Shown here: positions 17,427-25,544 of the stretch, piece by piece
Numbering within the stretch: position 1 is the stretch's first letter
How the letters are laid out: the number at the start of each line of letters is the position of its first letter
NCBI GenBank assembly: GCA_964619935.1
Contig: CAZUGO010000046.1
Location: forward strand, 1-64,000
Direction of reading: 5' to 3'
Source of the DNA: CAZUGO01 sp964619935
GTDB lineage: Bacteria; Planctomycetota; Phycisphaerae; UBA1845; CAIVHJ01
Length of the DNA: 64,000 nucleotides
The notes under the pieces: generated by a model
The model's database searches: none
Told to the model about the DNA's origin: nothing
What the model saw: the letters and a program-made list of their open reading frames with translations, nothing else
Position numbers and translations under genes: made by a program

Positions 17427-17643
17427 GTTCCCGCGCTCGTTCGGCCCCGCAGTTCAGACGGCTGCCTCAGTTCCATCCTGTGCGCTGTCGCTTCATCGCG
17501 GACTGGGTCTGATCCCCTAGGCCGCCGGACGGTGACCGATCACCCCTGTCAGGAGATTCCCCGGGGATAACCCGTTGGTGCCACGATCGACTGGGCACGT
17601 CCAATCCGCGCCCAGGATCGGGTCGAGGGGGGCGATGCCCGAC

Positions 17644-17673
17644 TTGACCCCGCACCGCGGGAGTGCGTATCCT
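17644..17673 (+). promoter_or_regulatory. sigma-70-type promoter
   Basis: TTGACC, 18-bp spacer, TATCCT, ending 27 bp before the epimerase start. The rest of 17427-17643 shows nothing recognisable. Confidence 0.6.
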
Positions 17674-17700
17674 ATGCCCTTCTAGCGTGGAGGTGCATCC

Positions 17701-18762
17701 ATGAATCTCGTTACCGGGGCGACCGGACTTCTGGGCAGTCACATTGTCGAGCAGTTGTGCCGCAGGGAACAACCCGTCCGGGTTCTGATTCGGCCGGGCA
17801 GCGATGCGTCCTTCCTGAAGACCCTGCCAGTCGAGATTCTCCTGGGAGACATCACCGATCGGGCCTCGCTGGAGGCCGCCATGAGCGGCGTCCAGACGGT
17901 CTACCACTCGGCCGCGCGGGTCGGCGATTGGGGTCCGTGGCGCGAGTTCCAAGAGATTACCATCGATGGCACCCAGAATGTGATCACGGCCGCCGAGCGC
18001 GCCAGGGTCAAGCGATTTGTCCACATCAGCTCGATCAGCGTCTACGGCTACGTCGACGGGGAGGGCCGCAGTTTTGATGAGACCGCCCCCCTGGGCTACG
18101 GGCTGTACCGCTGGGCCCATTACACCCGTGCCAAAGTCCAGGCTGAAGAGCTGATCTGGTCGGCCCACAAGCGAGGCAAGACCCGCTTCACGGTGATTCG
18201 TCCGAGCTGGTTGTATGGCGAGCGGGATCGGACCACCATCGGCCGGCTGGTGAACAACCTGCGGGCTGGCCGAGTCAAGTTGATCGGTGATGGCGACAAT
18301 CGCCTGAATGTGGTACACGCCGCCAATGTGGCCGAAGCCAGCATCCTGGCCGCGGAGTCGCCCGTCGCCGGCGGCGAAGCCTACAATTGCAGCAACGACG
18401 GCGTCCTGACCCAGAAGCAGTACTTCAACCGGATCGCCGCCGCCATTGATGCCAAGCCGGTGTCGCGATCGGTTCCCTACCGCGTGGCCTACAACGTGGC
18501 CTTTCTGCTGGAATGCCTCTACAAGTTGGTTGGTGCCCGGAAGCCGCCGCTGATTACCCGTTACTCAGTGTGGCTCATGGGCCGCCGCTGCTTTTTTGAG
18601 ACCCACAAGGCCCGCGAGCAACTGGGTTGGAAGTCCACCATTTCCTACGAGGACGGCATTCCGGCAGCCGTTGATGATTATCTGGCGAACCTCAGCCTGC
18701 AGCAGGCCCAACGCCCGGCAGAGCGGGCCGATGGTGAGGTTGTCATCGCTCGGGGTGCCTGA
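17701..18762 (+). CDS. NAD-dependent epimerase/dehydratase family protein (extended SDR)
   Basis: A 353-residue Rossmann-fold enzyme. The nucleotide-binding loop is VTGATGLLGSHIVE at the very N-terminus. The catalytic Tyr-Lys pair is in HYTRAKVQAE, after the serine-containing HISSISVYGY strand. The C-terminal part resembles the 3-beta-hydroxysteroid dehydrogenase/isomerase branch, which in bacteria acts on sterol-like or sugar-nucleotide substrates; the actual substrate cannot be read from sequence. GGAGG lies 8 bases before the ATG. The gene is convergent with the membrane protein downstream. Confidence 0.85.
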   Translation: MNLVTGATGLLGSHIVEQLCRREQPVRVLIRPGSDASFLKTLPVEILLGDITDRASLEAAMSGVQTVYHSAARVGDWGPWREFQEITIDGTQNVITAAERARVKRFVHISSISVYGYVDGEGRSFDETAPLGYGLYRWAHYTRAKVQAEELIWSAHKRGKTRFTVIRPSWLYGERDRTTIGRLVNNLRAGRVKLIGDGDNRLNVVHAANVAEASILAAESPVAGGEAYNCSNDGVLTQKQYFNRIAAAIDAKPVSRSVPYRVAYNVAFLLECLYKLVGARKPPLITRYSVWLMGRRCFFETHKAREQLGWKSTISYEDGIPAAVDDYLANLSLQQAQRPAERADGEVVIARGA

Positions 18763-18775
18763 TCCGTCCCGCCGG

Positions 18776-19339
18776 TCAGCCGGCAGCAAGCCCGTCCCGT
18801 CTGCGCAGCTTGTGGACCAGGGGTTGTAATCGCGCGACCAACCGGGGCTCGGGCACGGCGCTGAATCGCCGCAGGACCTCGTCAAGCGGTTCCCCGCCGG
18901 AGCGGCGGCGCAGCAGCGGCAGGCGGGTCGCCACTTCTTCCTCCGGATCCACGAAGTCTTCAGTTGTGGGGTGCTCCAGCTCATCGAGTTCAAAGCGGTA
19001 GGTGGCGGTCAGATCATCGTGGGGCACCTGGGATCGGCCGAAGGGCCCCAGGTGGATCGCAACATGATCGGCAGTCACGGTCAGACCCAGCGGTGCGGGC
19101 CAGCAGGCGAACAGCAGCCACCGGAACCCCCGCCAGGCCAACCCCACACCGCCAGCAAACGCCCAGAGCAGCACGAAGGCTGCCGCATAGTCGGTCAGCC
19201 GATTGGACACGGCCGAGGACCGGAAACTCAGCGAGGAGGCACCGTAAAGGGCCCCGGCGATCAGCAACACTCCCATCGGCAGCAGCAAGCCGATGCTGGC
19301 AGCACCCTTGAGTCGAGTTGCGGGGATGAAGACGTTCAT
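18776..19339 (-). CDS. membrane protein of unknown function
   Basis: A 187-residue protein with two clear membrane helices (IGLLLPMGVLLIAGALYGA and YAAAFVLLWAFAGGVGLAW) followed by a short PH-like beta stretch (GLTVTADHVAIHLGPFGRSQVPHDDL) and an acidic/arginine-rich cytoplasmic tail. The ATG at 19339 is preceded by AAGGAG at 5 bases, which favours it over an upstream ATG at 19444. Function unknown. Confidence 0.65.
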   Translation of the reverse strand: MNVFIPATRLKGAASIGLLLPMGVLLIAGALYGASSLSFRSSAVSNRLTDYAAAFVLLWAFAGGVGLAWRGFRWLLFACWPAPLGLTVTADHVAIHLGPFGRSQVPHDDLTATYRFELDELEHPTTEDFVDPEEEVATRLPLLRRRSGGEPLDEVLRRFSAVPEPRLVARLQPLVHKLRRRDGLAAG

Positions 19340-19645
19340 CAGCACTCCTTGCGCCGTGGCTGCGGGCACTGCGGTCCACGGCGGGGTGGTCCACGAAACA
19401 CATATCGTGAACCAAAACCGCTGGTACCACAAGCTTCGGTTCACGGCGGCCCAGTCCGGGCGGTGGTCAAGATTCAGCCTGCGCAGGGTGCCGCTGTTGT
19501 GAGCAAAAGCCTGTGCAAGTTCTGTGCAAAAAACTTAGTGACGTCACGTGATGTGCTAGTGGTTGGGCAATGAGGCATTATCGACGGCGGCCTTGACACA
19601 ACTTGATTCGAACCGGTGTGTGTCGTCTGGTGGCGTGCGTTTCCG
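19340..19645. other. intergenic, no gene seen
   Basis: Between the minus-strand membrane protein and the promoter of the structured RNA. A TTCGAACC at about 19605 recalls a tRNA T-loop but the flanks do not pair. No open frame looks coding. Confidence 0.5.
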
Positions 19646-19674
19646 TTTGCTCCGCTCGAAAGCAGGTGTATACT
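19646..19674 (+). promoter_or_regulatory. promoter of the large structured RNA
   Basis: TTTGCT, 17-bp spacer, TATACT. The predicted start, near 19681, coincides with the first base-paired element of the RNA (19683). Confidence 0.55.
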
Positions 19675-19680
19675 TCTAAT

Positions 19681-20726
19681 GCGACTGAAAGGTTGCCAAG
19701 TCGAGCACCGACTTCTGGTCCTGGCAACTCCGGTCAGTCCTGAGCACACCAAGGATTCGACATGGTCTTCAGAAATGCGGACGGGTCGATGAGGTGAAAT
19801 CATTAGCCCGGTGTGTTCAGGTCTCAATGCCGAAGGATCGGGAAGGTGCAAGAACCCCAAGGGCTGCGGCGCTGGCCTACCACGTTTGCGGTAGTGGTGC
19901 CGCCAGGTTCCGGTTGGTCGAGACTCTGAAGTGTAGCCAGGCAGTTCGCAGAACTGTGGCTGTTCGGCAAGCACATGAGAGGAGGTCCGGCGAAGGTTGG
20001 GCCACCGCCGGTTACTGGTATTGCCTTAAAGGGGACGAACCTCAAGGGAGCCGATCGGCCCTCGGCATCAGACCAGGCCGACGGTCGGACTGCCCGCTGA
20101 CGGCTGGCATCCCAGGAGCCGCGGCCCACGCGACCGCACGATAAGGCTTCGGCCTCGACGTGTTCCGCGCGGGTGAAACGGCATGTGGGGTGCGTTGCGG
20201 CGGATGACGTCACAACGGTTGGTCGGGCGGACGAGCTCTGAAGAGGCGAATCCCAGGAGCGCTGTGGGTCTTGCGAGACCCGCTGGGGTTCAAAGGGAGC
20301 AAACCGTCAAGAGGGTACCCAAACCCTGAAGGCGGAACGCAGGCAGCTTGGAAGGCTGCCGATTCGTGGACCTTTGGACCTGAGGTGTGCTGAAGGGAAA
20401 CAAAGTCCAGGAGAGGAGTCGGTATGCTGCGGCATCCGGCTAGGTCGAGTCCGTGAAACACTCTGAAGGAGGACGGAACCCGTAAGGTCGGGCAGGCGAG
20501 TGATCGGTTGCCCGGTTGTCTGCGGAACACCACAAAGTCGAGGAAATGGCCGACGGCATAGTGGGATCGCCAAACCCATGCGGCGATACGCGGCAATCGC
20601 AGACCTTGAGCGGGCAGTCAACTCCAGGAGAGGAATGATCGGGCGGCAGTCGTGTTCGCCTGATCCAGCGGATTCACCGAAGACTCTGAAGGGCACCGCG
20701 GCTGGCACCTTTCGTCGCGTTTTTTT
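19681..20726 (+). ncRNA. large (about 1,046 nt) structured non-coding RNA, family not recognised
   Basis: No convincing protein on either strand, yet dense RNA structure. The 5' end folds as nested stems: GACTGA/TCAGTC (19683/19734), GTTGCCA/TGGCAAC (19692/19722), AGTCG/CGACT (19699/19709). Further hairpins: CGGG…ATGA/TCAT…CCCG (19782-19810); AGCCA…CAGTTC-GCA-GAACTG…TGGCT (19935-19961); AGGC-TTCG-GCCT (20144); GGGTCT-TGCG-AGACCC inside CCCAG/CTGGG (20252-20287); GGCAGC/GCTGCC (20342-20360); ATGC/GCAT (20424); GATCGGGCG/CGCCTGATC (20637-20665). CTCTGAAG recurs at 19924, 20236, 20461 and 20684, with CTGAAG variants at 20326 and 20390; CCAGGAG recurs at 20112, 20253, 20407 and 20620. A 5' CTTCAGA (19767) could pair with TCTGAAG. 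A promoter precedes and a hairpin plus T-run ends it. It matches no RNase P, tmRNA, rRNA or intron core that I can recognise. Confidence 0.7.
20697..20726 (+). terminator. intrinsic terminator of the structured RNA
   Basis: CGCGGC pairs with GTCGCG (with one G-U) across an 11-base loop, followed directly by seven T (20720-20726). The nuclease gene on the other strand ends 12 bp further on, so this is a terminator in a convergent junction. Confidence 0.6.
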
Positions 20727-20737
20727 CCGCCGGCGGC

Positions 20738-21289
20738 TCAGGGACCGGGCGAAGAAAGCCAGCCCATATTCCACAAGCCGCGGCGCATCTGCCGGGCTTC
20801 CTCCTCAAGCAGCAGCAGCACTTCGCGCGGCTCGTCTTCGGCTGCGCCGGAAAACCGGGCGTAACCCTGGCCGACCATCAAGTAGTTGATATTCACTTCG
20901 CCGACCCAGACCCAGCACAACAGGCGATGCTTGTAGTCCAGCTTGTCGCCGTCATCAAGGAACTCCAACCAGACTCGTTGGTGCTCCAGCTTCTCCCGGA
21001 GGTACTTCAAGGCGACATCGGCGAGAGGCTCGTCCTTGTGCAGCTCCGGGGCGTCGGCACCAGCCAACTGGACCTCGCGAGGTGTGCCGTGGTAGTCGAC
21101 GACGAAGGTATCGCCGTCCATGACCCAGTCGACCTCAAAGCGGTGCCTGGCGCGATGCCATTGCCAACCGATGAGGGCCACCACAGTCACCAGCGCGGCG
21201 CCGCGCAGCAGGTTGTGCGTTCGGCGGCGGGGTGCCGGGCTGGCCGCTGATTCGCCGGTCCGTGCTGGAGGGTGTATCATCGCCTTCAT
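20738..21289 (-). CDS. thermonuclease (SNase) family protein, membrane-anchored
   Basis: A 183-residue protein: one N-terminal membrane segment (LLRGAALVTVVALIGW), then a staphylococcal-nuclease-like OB fold beginning VMDGDTFVVDYHG and containing VQLAGADAPEL, the region with the calcium-binding and catalytic Asp/Arg/Glu of the family. Such proteins cut DNA or RNA outside the membrane or bind nucleic acid. The ATG at 21289 is used; a more upstream start (21412) would give an unsupported proline/arginine-rich leader. Divergent from the MazG-like gene. Confidence 0.78.
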   Translation of the reverse strand: MKAMIHPPARTGESAASPAPRRRTHNLLRGAALVTVVALIGWQWHRARHRFEVDWVMDGDTFVVDYHGTPREVQLAGADAPELHKDEPLADVALKYLREKLEHQRVWLEFLDDGDKLDYKHRLLCWVWVGEVNINYLMVGQGYARFSGAAEDEPREVLLLLEEEARQMRRGLWNMGWLSSPGP

Positions 21290-21410
21290 GTAATCACTAT
21301 CGGCCAGCTCTGGCCGGGCGTGTGTTGGCGAGGACGGGTCCGGGCGGCGGGCGCGGCCGTCCGATAAAGCGGACGCTCCATTCGGGGGGGGGCAACGCGG
21401 GAGGCGATCC

Positions 21411-21758
21411 ATGAATGATCAGCAGACCACCGTCCAGGTCATGAAGCAGTTTGTGCAGGACTTTGTCGACGAGCGCGATTGGAGCCAGTTTCACGACCCC
21501 AAGAACCTGTCGATGTCGATTGCCATCGAAGCCGCCGAGCTGATGGAGCACTTCCAGTGGGTCCGCTCCGATCAGGTGGACCAGGCGCTCAATGTGGCAG
21601 CCACTCGGGCGGAGGTCCAGGAGGAGCTGGCGGACATTTTCTGCTATGTGCTGGCCTTCGCCCGGACGCTGGACATCGATCTGTGTGCGGCGTTGGGTGA
21701 GAAGATGATCAAGAATCGCCGCAAGTATCCGGTGGAGGACTACCGCGGCCGGTTTTGA
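21411..21758 (+). CDS. MazG-like nucleotide pyrophosphohydrolase
   Basis: A 115-residue all-alpha NTP pyrophosphatase, length typical of the dCTPase/RS21-C6 branch. The motif order is PKNLSMSIAIEAAELMEHFQW (Mg-binding EAAE…E region), then EVQEELADIFCYVLAFA (EExxD). These enzymes hydrolyse non-canonical or excess dNTPs to monophosphates. The 3' end overlaps the stop of the convergent gene by 19 bp. Confidence 0.85.
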   Translation: MNDQQTTVQVMKQFVQDFVDERDWSQFHDPKNLSMSIAIEAAELMEHFQWVRSDQVDQALNVAATRAEVQEELADIFCYVLAFARTLDIDLCAALGEKMIKNRRKYPVEDYRGRF

Positions 21759-22381
21759 TCGGTCGCCTGCAGTTCGGTGATCATGGCCGCCACCAGACCA
21801 CGCCACTGATCGAAAGACGGAATGATCTCGTATTGCAGCAGATCGTTGAGCAGCACGTAATCGGCGGCTTCCAGGCATTCCTTGAGCTGGCTCAGCAGGT
21901 GGGCCACATGATTGAGGATCTCGTTGAGCGTCTGGGGGCCGTGGGTCAGTTCACTCAGGTTCAGTCCGGTCATTTGCACGGTCTTGACCACCGTGTCGTG
22001 GGCTTGGAACCAGCCGTTGATGCACTCACCCAGGGCGGTCATGGCCTGGTTATTCTGATCCGCCGACAACAGTGCGACGGTGCGGCTCTGATGATGTTGC
22101 GTTGCTGCCAGCACCGCGGCGGCATCTTCCAGGGCCAGGACACCCAGTTCGGCGATTCCGCAAGTGCCGAAGCCGATACGCTCAAACTCCGTGACCCGCT
22201 GCGACAACAAGGCCTCGATCTGATCATCGGGAACCGCCTGGCCGTTGCAGTAAATCGAAACAATCATCCGATGGGTCGCGACGTGATCCCGACGCACTTG
22301 CTCGATGAGGGCCTCGATGGTGGCGTCATCGGCAACCGTCGCGTCGCATGGCTGATCGTCGATGAGTATCTGCACCGGCAA
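21740..22381 (-). CDS. hypothetical protein
   Basis: A 213-residue soluble protein that I do not recognise. The first 55 residues look like a small beta-grasp (VQILIDDQPCDATV…), the rest is helical, with a long middle helix containing VALLSADQNNQAMTALGECI and a C-terminal helical pair. No signal peptide, no cofactor motif. It may share a transcript with neighbouring minus-strand genes from the right (90 bp after the deacetylase stop). Confidence 0.65.
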   Translation of the reverse strand: MPVQILIDDQPCDATVADDATIEALIEQVRRDHVATHRMIVSIYCNGQAVPDDQIEALLSQRVTEFERIGFGTCGIAELGVLALEDAAAVLAATQHHQSRTVALLSADQNNQAMTALGECINGWFQAHDTVVKTVQMTGLNLSELTHGPQTLNEILNHVAHLLSQLKECLEAADYVLLNDLLQYEIIPSFDQWRGLVAAMITELQATDQNRPR

Positions 22382-22471
22382 CTCCTTCGCTTCGGCTCGC
22401 GACCGGATCGGGCGGAGCGCGCTGCGACAGCCCTTGGAAAGAGATTGGGCAAGGTACGGCAGATCAGCGCC

Positions 22472-23227
22472 CTAATGAACCTTGCGTTCGGCGGCCGCCG
22501 GGGCGTTGCTCAGCAATTCGACCATGTCCGTCGTTCCGAGCACCACCGGCAGGGCGTAGAGTTCACCGAAGGCGAAGCCGGCGACCGCCCCTTCGGCTCC
22601 GGCGACCGACCGGATGTAGTGCAGCACCCGCTCCAGGCGCTGGTCGTCAAATTGAGACCGATAGCAGGAGATGGCCTGGAGCTTGATTTCAATAGTATCG
22701 GTAATGTCCACCGCAAAGCGGGACTGATATTGATGGATTTCGGCGGCAAACGGAACCGGGCGGTAGACCAGATGCTGAATGCGCAGGGGTTCGGTGCCGT
22801 CAAAGCGGTCGTCCCACTTGGTCAGTTGGGCGTAGAACCGTGCGGCCTCGGTGATCAGTTGAGCCTGGTAGTGATCGGGCGAAGCGCCCGGGGTGCGCCC
22901 CGCCATCCCCACCAGGATTCTGGGGCGCAGCCGGCGGATGACCGTGGCGACTTGGTAGCGGGCGGCCGGTGAGTCCATCAGTTCTCGATTGGTCAGGTCG
23001 AGGATCTGGTGGTGGTGGACGCCCAGAATCTCGGCGGCGGCCTGGGCCTCGTCGCGGCGAGTCTCGACCGTGCCACGCGGCGTGGGCTCGCCGGTGGTCA
23101 TGTGCAACATGCCGACGCGGTGGCCCAACCGGACCATCTTGGCGATGGCGCCGCCCATTCCGATTTCGAGATCGTCGGGGTGCGGAGCGGTGAAAAGGAT
23201 ATCTACAGTCGGGTCTTTGCGGCTCAT
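22472..23227 (-). CDS. bshB1: PIG-L/LmbE family N-acetylglucosaminyl deacetylase, BshB1-like
   Basis: A 251-residue zinc deacetylase. The metal motif PHPDDLEIGMGG opens the domain; MTTGEPTPRGT, TRRDEAQAAAEILG and SPDHYQAQLITEAARFYA match the bacillithiol branch (BshB1), which deacetylates GlcNAc-malate during bacillithiol synthesis. Other PIG-L substrates are possible, and bshA or bshC are not in the window. The ATG at 23227 has AGGA 8 bases upstream; an upstream extension would run into the 5S rRNA. A leading T at the 5S terminator lies just before. Confidence 0.78.
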   Translation of the reverse strand: MSRKDPTVDILFTAPHPDDLEIGMGGAIAKMVRLGHRVGMLHMTTGEPTPRGTVETRRDEAQAAAEILGVHHHQILDLTNRELMDSPAARYQVATVIRRLRPRILVGMAGRTPGASPDHYQAQLITEAARFYAQLTKWDDRFDGTEPLRIQHLVYRPVPFAAEIHQYQSRFAVDITDTIEIKLQAISCYRSQFDDQRLERVLHYIRSVAGAEGAVAGFAFGELYALPVVLGTTDMVELLSNAPAAAERKVH

Positions 23228-23283
23228 CTGGCGATTCCTGTATGCGGTGGTGACGTCGGGACCGGGAAGCGCCCACGGCGCAC

Positions 23284-23308
23284 AAAAAAACCCGTCAGGA
23301 GACGGGTT
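23284..23308 (-). terminator. intrinsic terminator of 5S rRNA
   Basis: On the minus strand AACCCGTC and GACGGGTT form an 8-bp stem with a 4-base loop, followed by a run of seven T (23290-23284). It lies directly after the 5S rRNA 3' end. Confidence 0.9.
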
Positions 23309-23316
23309 AAAAAAAA

Positions 23317-23421
23317 TGCGGCAATCACCTACTCTCGCCTTTCGACTACCATCGGCCGTGAGGGCTTTACTACCGTATTCGGAATGGGAACGGGTGTTTC
23401 CCCTCACGTATGGTCACCGCA
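23317..23421 (-). rRNA. rrf: 5S ribosomal RNA
   Basis: On the minus strand the 5S landmarks are present in order: CCCGTTCCCATTCCGAATACGG, then AAGCCCTCA, then CGATGGTAGT and GCGAGAGTAGG. The ends TGCGG (23421-23417) and CCGCA (23321-23317) pair as helix I. About 105 nt. There is no 16S or 23S rRNA next to it; a terminator follows immediately, so it is a stand-alone 5S gene, which is common in Planctomycetes with split rRNA operons. Upstream (23422-23642) holds no gene. Confidence 0.95.
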
Positions 23422-23642
23422 GGGGAAATGATAGCACATCTTTGGGTTGCGTCAAGCCCCTTCGAGCGGCCCGGCCGGAAGGGGCCATCGCGTTGAATAA
23501 CTACATGCCCGATAACCAGTTATGCTCGTGGGGCCTTTATATCGTATCGTGCACACAGCTAAAGGAGGGCGAGGGCTGGACCGAATTCTCAAACAGGCCG
23601 GTAGCGGTTCACGAATCCCGGCGACCCTGAGGTGCACACCAC

Positions 23643-24137
23643 ATGCGCAAATGTGTTCCGAGCAAACCCCGATTCGACGGTGCTGATGGAGTCAGCCCCG
23701 GTGAGCAGGAACTCGACGCCTTGTTGGGCAAGGTTGAAGAAAAGAAAGCCCGCAAGCAGAACGAGCCAGAAGAGAAGACCGACACCCTGGATGTGTTCCG
23801 GGCGCGCATGCGCCAGGAGTACATCCCGGTATTCGATGAGTTGGCCGAGAAGTACAGCCACAAGGGTCTGACGATGGATCTGGATGTCGACGAGCTACTC
23901 GGCGGCGGGACCACCATCAAGATTCGGATGACCTACGGCGACCTGATCATGGAGCTTGACGGCACCGCCAGTCGCGGTGGGGTGGCTTTCTACATTATTC
24001 GCGGAACGGGGACCAGCAAAGGGGCAATGGTCAGCGGCCCGATGCTGCGGATTCGCAACCTCGAGGCTGCCCAGTTTCGGCAGTTCCTGGTAGACCACCT
24101 CGGGCAGTTGATCAAGGACGCGCTCCGCCAGACCTGA
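23643..24137 (+). CDS. hypothetical protein
   Basis: A 164-residue soluble protein. After a charged, lysine/glutamate-rich first third (EEKKARKQNEPEEKTDTLDVF) comes a compact alpha/beta part with repeated strand motifs (TTIKIRMTYGDLIMELDGTA, GGVAFYIIRGTG) and a C-terminal helix (FRQFLVDHLGQLIKDAL). I do not recognise it. It may form a unit with the Ser/Thr kinase downstream, but that gene has its own promoter. Confidence 0.65.
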   Translation: MRKCVPSKPRFDGADGVSPGEQELDALLGKVEEKKARKQNEPEEKTDTLDVFRARMRQEYIPVFDELAEKYSHKGLTMDLDVDELLGGGTTIKIRMTYGDLIMELDGTASRGGVAFYIIRGTGTSKGAMVSGPMLRIRNLEAAQFRQFLVDHLGQLIKDALRQT

Positions 24138-24346
24138 TCCGCCTTTCCCGCCGTCGGGGCCCAAGCCACCTGCCGCGGCCGCCAGCGCACCCTTCATGAT
24201 TCGCCGTTGCGCGTTCAGCCCGGAACTGATCCTCGAGGCTGCGGCCCAGCCGCAAGGCGTGGCCAGGCGGCTCCCCAAGAGGTTGGTCGTCATCCCCTCG
24301 CTGGCAGAAGCGGGGACTGGGCTGGTGTTGAACGAGCGGCACCCCG

Positions 24347-24380
24347 CCCCCCCCCCCAATTCGACGCGATCCGTTATAAT
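24347..24380 (+). promoter_or_regulatory. kinase promoter region with an 11-base C tract
   Basis: A run of 11 C (24347-24357) occupies the -35 region of a perfect -10 box TATAAT (24375-24380). The in-frame ATG at 24379 overlaps the -10 box, so it cannot be the start on this transcript. Homopolymeric C tracts at this position change promoter strength by slippage in some bacteria; whether that happens here is not known. Confidence 0.5.
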
Positions 24381-24408
24381 GGCTGCTGTTGGCCAACCGA
24401 GGATTGCG

Positions 24409-25479
24409 GTGTCTGATAACGTCACGCTCACATTTGAGCCCGATGACCCTGCTGGGCCCACCCAGGCGGTGATTCCACGGCGACTGGGCCATGTGACCCT
24501 GGTGGAAGAGATTGGCAAAGGGGGCATGGGGGTGGTCTGGCGCGGCCACGATGAGTTGCTGCGTCGCGAGGTAGCGGTCAAACTGTTCCGTGATCAGCGG
24601 CTGGCGAGCGACCCGGTCCTGCGGCAGCAGTTCATTGAGGGCAGCCGTGCGGCGGCCGGCGTCAAACATCCCAACGTCGTTTCGGTCTATCACGCCGACC
24701 AGCTGGAACGTCTGATCTACGTGGTGATGGAGCTGGTCGATGGTCACACCCTCCGTGATGTGCTCTCGAAGTTTGGCTCGGTGGAGCCAGCGTTGGCCGC
24801 GCTGATCATCGCCCGGATCCTGGATGCACTGACGGCCATCCACGACGCCCAGGTGATTCATCGCGACCTCAAGCCCAGCAACGTGCTGTTTGATCGCAAA
24901 GGCGATCTGTTGGTTTCGGACTTCGGCTTGTCCTACCAACGGAATTTCACCCAGCCGGGCGAAGAGGCGGTGCTGGGCACGCCTCCATACATGGCTCCCG
25001 AGTTATTCGACGGCGATGCGTCGTTCCAGAGCGATGTCTATGCCGTCGGCATCACTTACTACGAGCTGTTGTGCGGAGGGCGCCCGTTCACCGCCGACAC
25101 CGTGGCCGACTACCACTTGCAGCACCGCGAGCGGCTGCTGCCGGATCGCCCGCTGGTCGAGCTGGGGGTCGGCGACGACGTCCAGGAGCTGATCCTCCGC
25201 TCCACGAACAAGCGGAAGATCTTTCGCTACAAAACTGCCGCCCATATGCTCAAGGCCGTCACCGATGCCTACCCGGGGTTGCTGCGTGATCAGGCCCTGG
25301 ATCGCCGGCTGCGCGACCTGATGCTGGGCGTGAACAGCGCCCACCCCCGCCAGCCGTCGGACCCAGGGTCGCCCGACACGCCCCAGGCAACCTACTTCGA
25401 TCTGCTGTCTCGCCGGGCAGACGCCAAGCGGCGCCGCAAAGATGGGGCTGCAGACGGAGCCGGCGAGACCTCTGACTAG
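24409..25479 (+). CDS. serine/threonine protein kinase
   Basis: A 356-residue Hanks-type kinase. The subdomains are in order: glycine loop GKGGMGVVWRG, VAVKLF (catalytic Lys), HRDLKPSNV (catalytic loop), DFGLS (Mg loop), GTPPYMAPE (activation segment) and VYAVGITYYEL. After the kinase domain comes a C-terminal tail of about 80 residues rich in Arg/Asp/Pro. No transmembrane segment, so it is a soluble kinase. The GTG at 24409 is chosen because CGAGGA lies 6 bases before it and earlier starts lie at or before the promoter. Confidence 0.88.
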   Translation: MSDNVTLTFEPDDPAGPTQAVIPRRLGHVTLVEEIGKGGMGVVWRGHDELLRREVAVKLFRDQRLASDPVLRQQFIEGSRAAAGVKHPNVVSVYHADQLERLIYVVMELVDGHTLRDVLSKFGSVEPALAALIIARILDALTAIHDAQVIHRDLKPSNVLFDRKGDLLVSDFGLSYQRNFTQPGEEAVLGTPPYMAPELFDGDASFQSDVYAVGITYYELLCGGRPFTADTVADYHLQHRERLLPDRPLVELGVGDDVQELILRSTNKRKIFRYKTAAHMLKAVTDAYPGLLRDQALDRRLRDLMLGVNSAHPRQPSDPGSPDTPQATYFDLLSRRADAKRRRKDGAADGAGETSD

Positions 25480-25544
25480 TGCTTCCGTGCACTGCCCGAC
25501 TTCCGGCAGCGGCCGGCCGCTGCCGGCTCCGCCGCGCGGCGCCC

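Noticed and set aside
19595..19620. TTCGAACC like a tRNA T-loop
   Set aside because: Flanking bases do not form the T stem or acceptor stem on either strand.
19751..19766. GGATTCGACATGG resembles the tmRNA 5' end
   Set aside because: No tRNA-like 3' end with a matching T arm and no tag frame follows.
19824..20774. Three minus-strand open frames of 128-155 codons inside the structured RNA interval
   Set aside because: Compositions are not protein-like, no ribosome binding sites, no domain; they only reflect absence of stops in GC-rich DNA.
22472..23407. Longer PIG-L deacetylase start at 23407
   Set aside because: It would run through the 5S rRNA gene.
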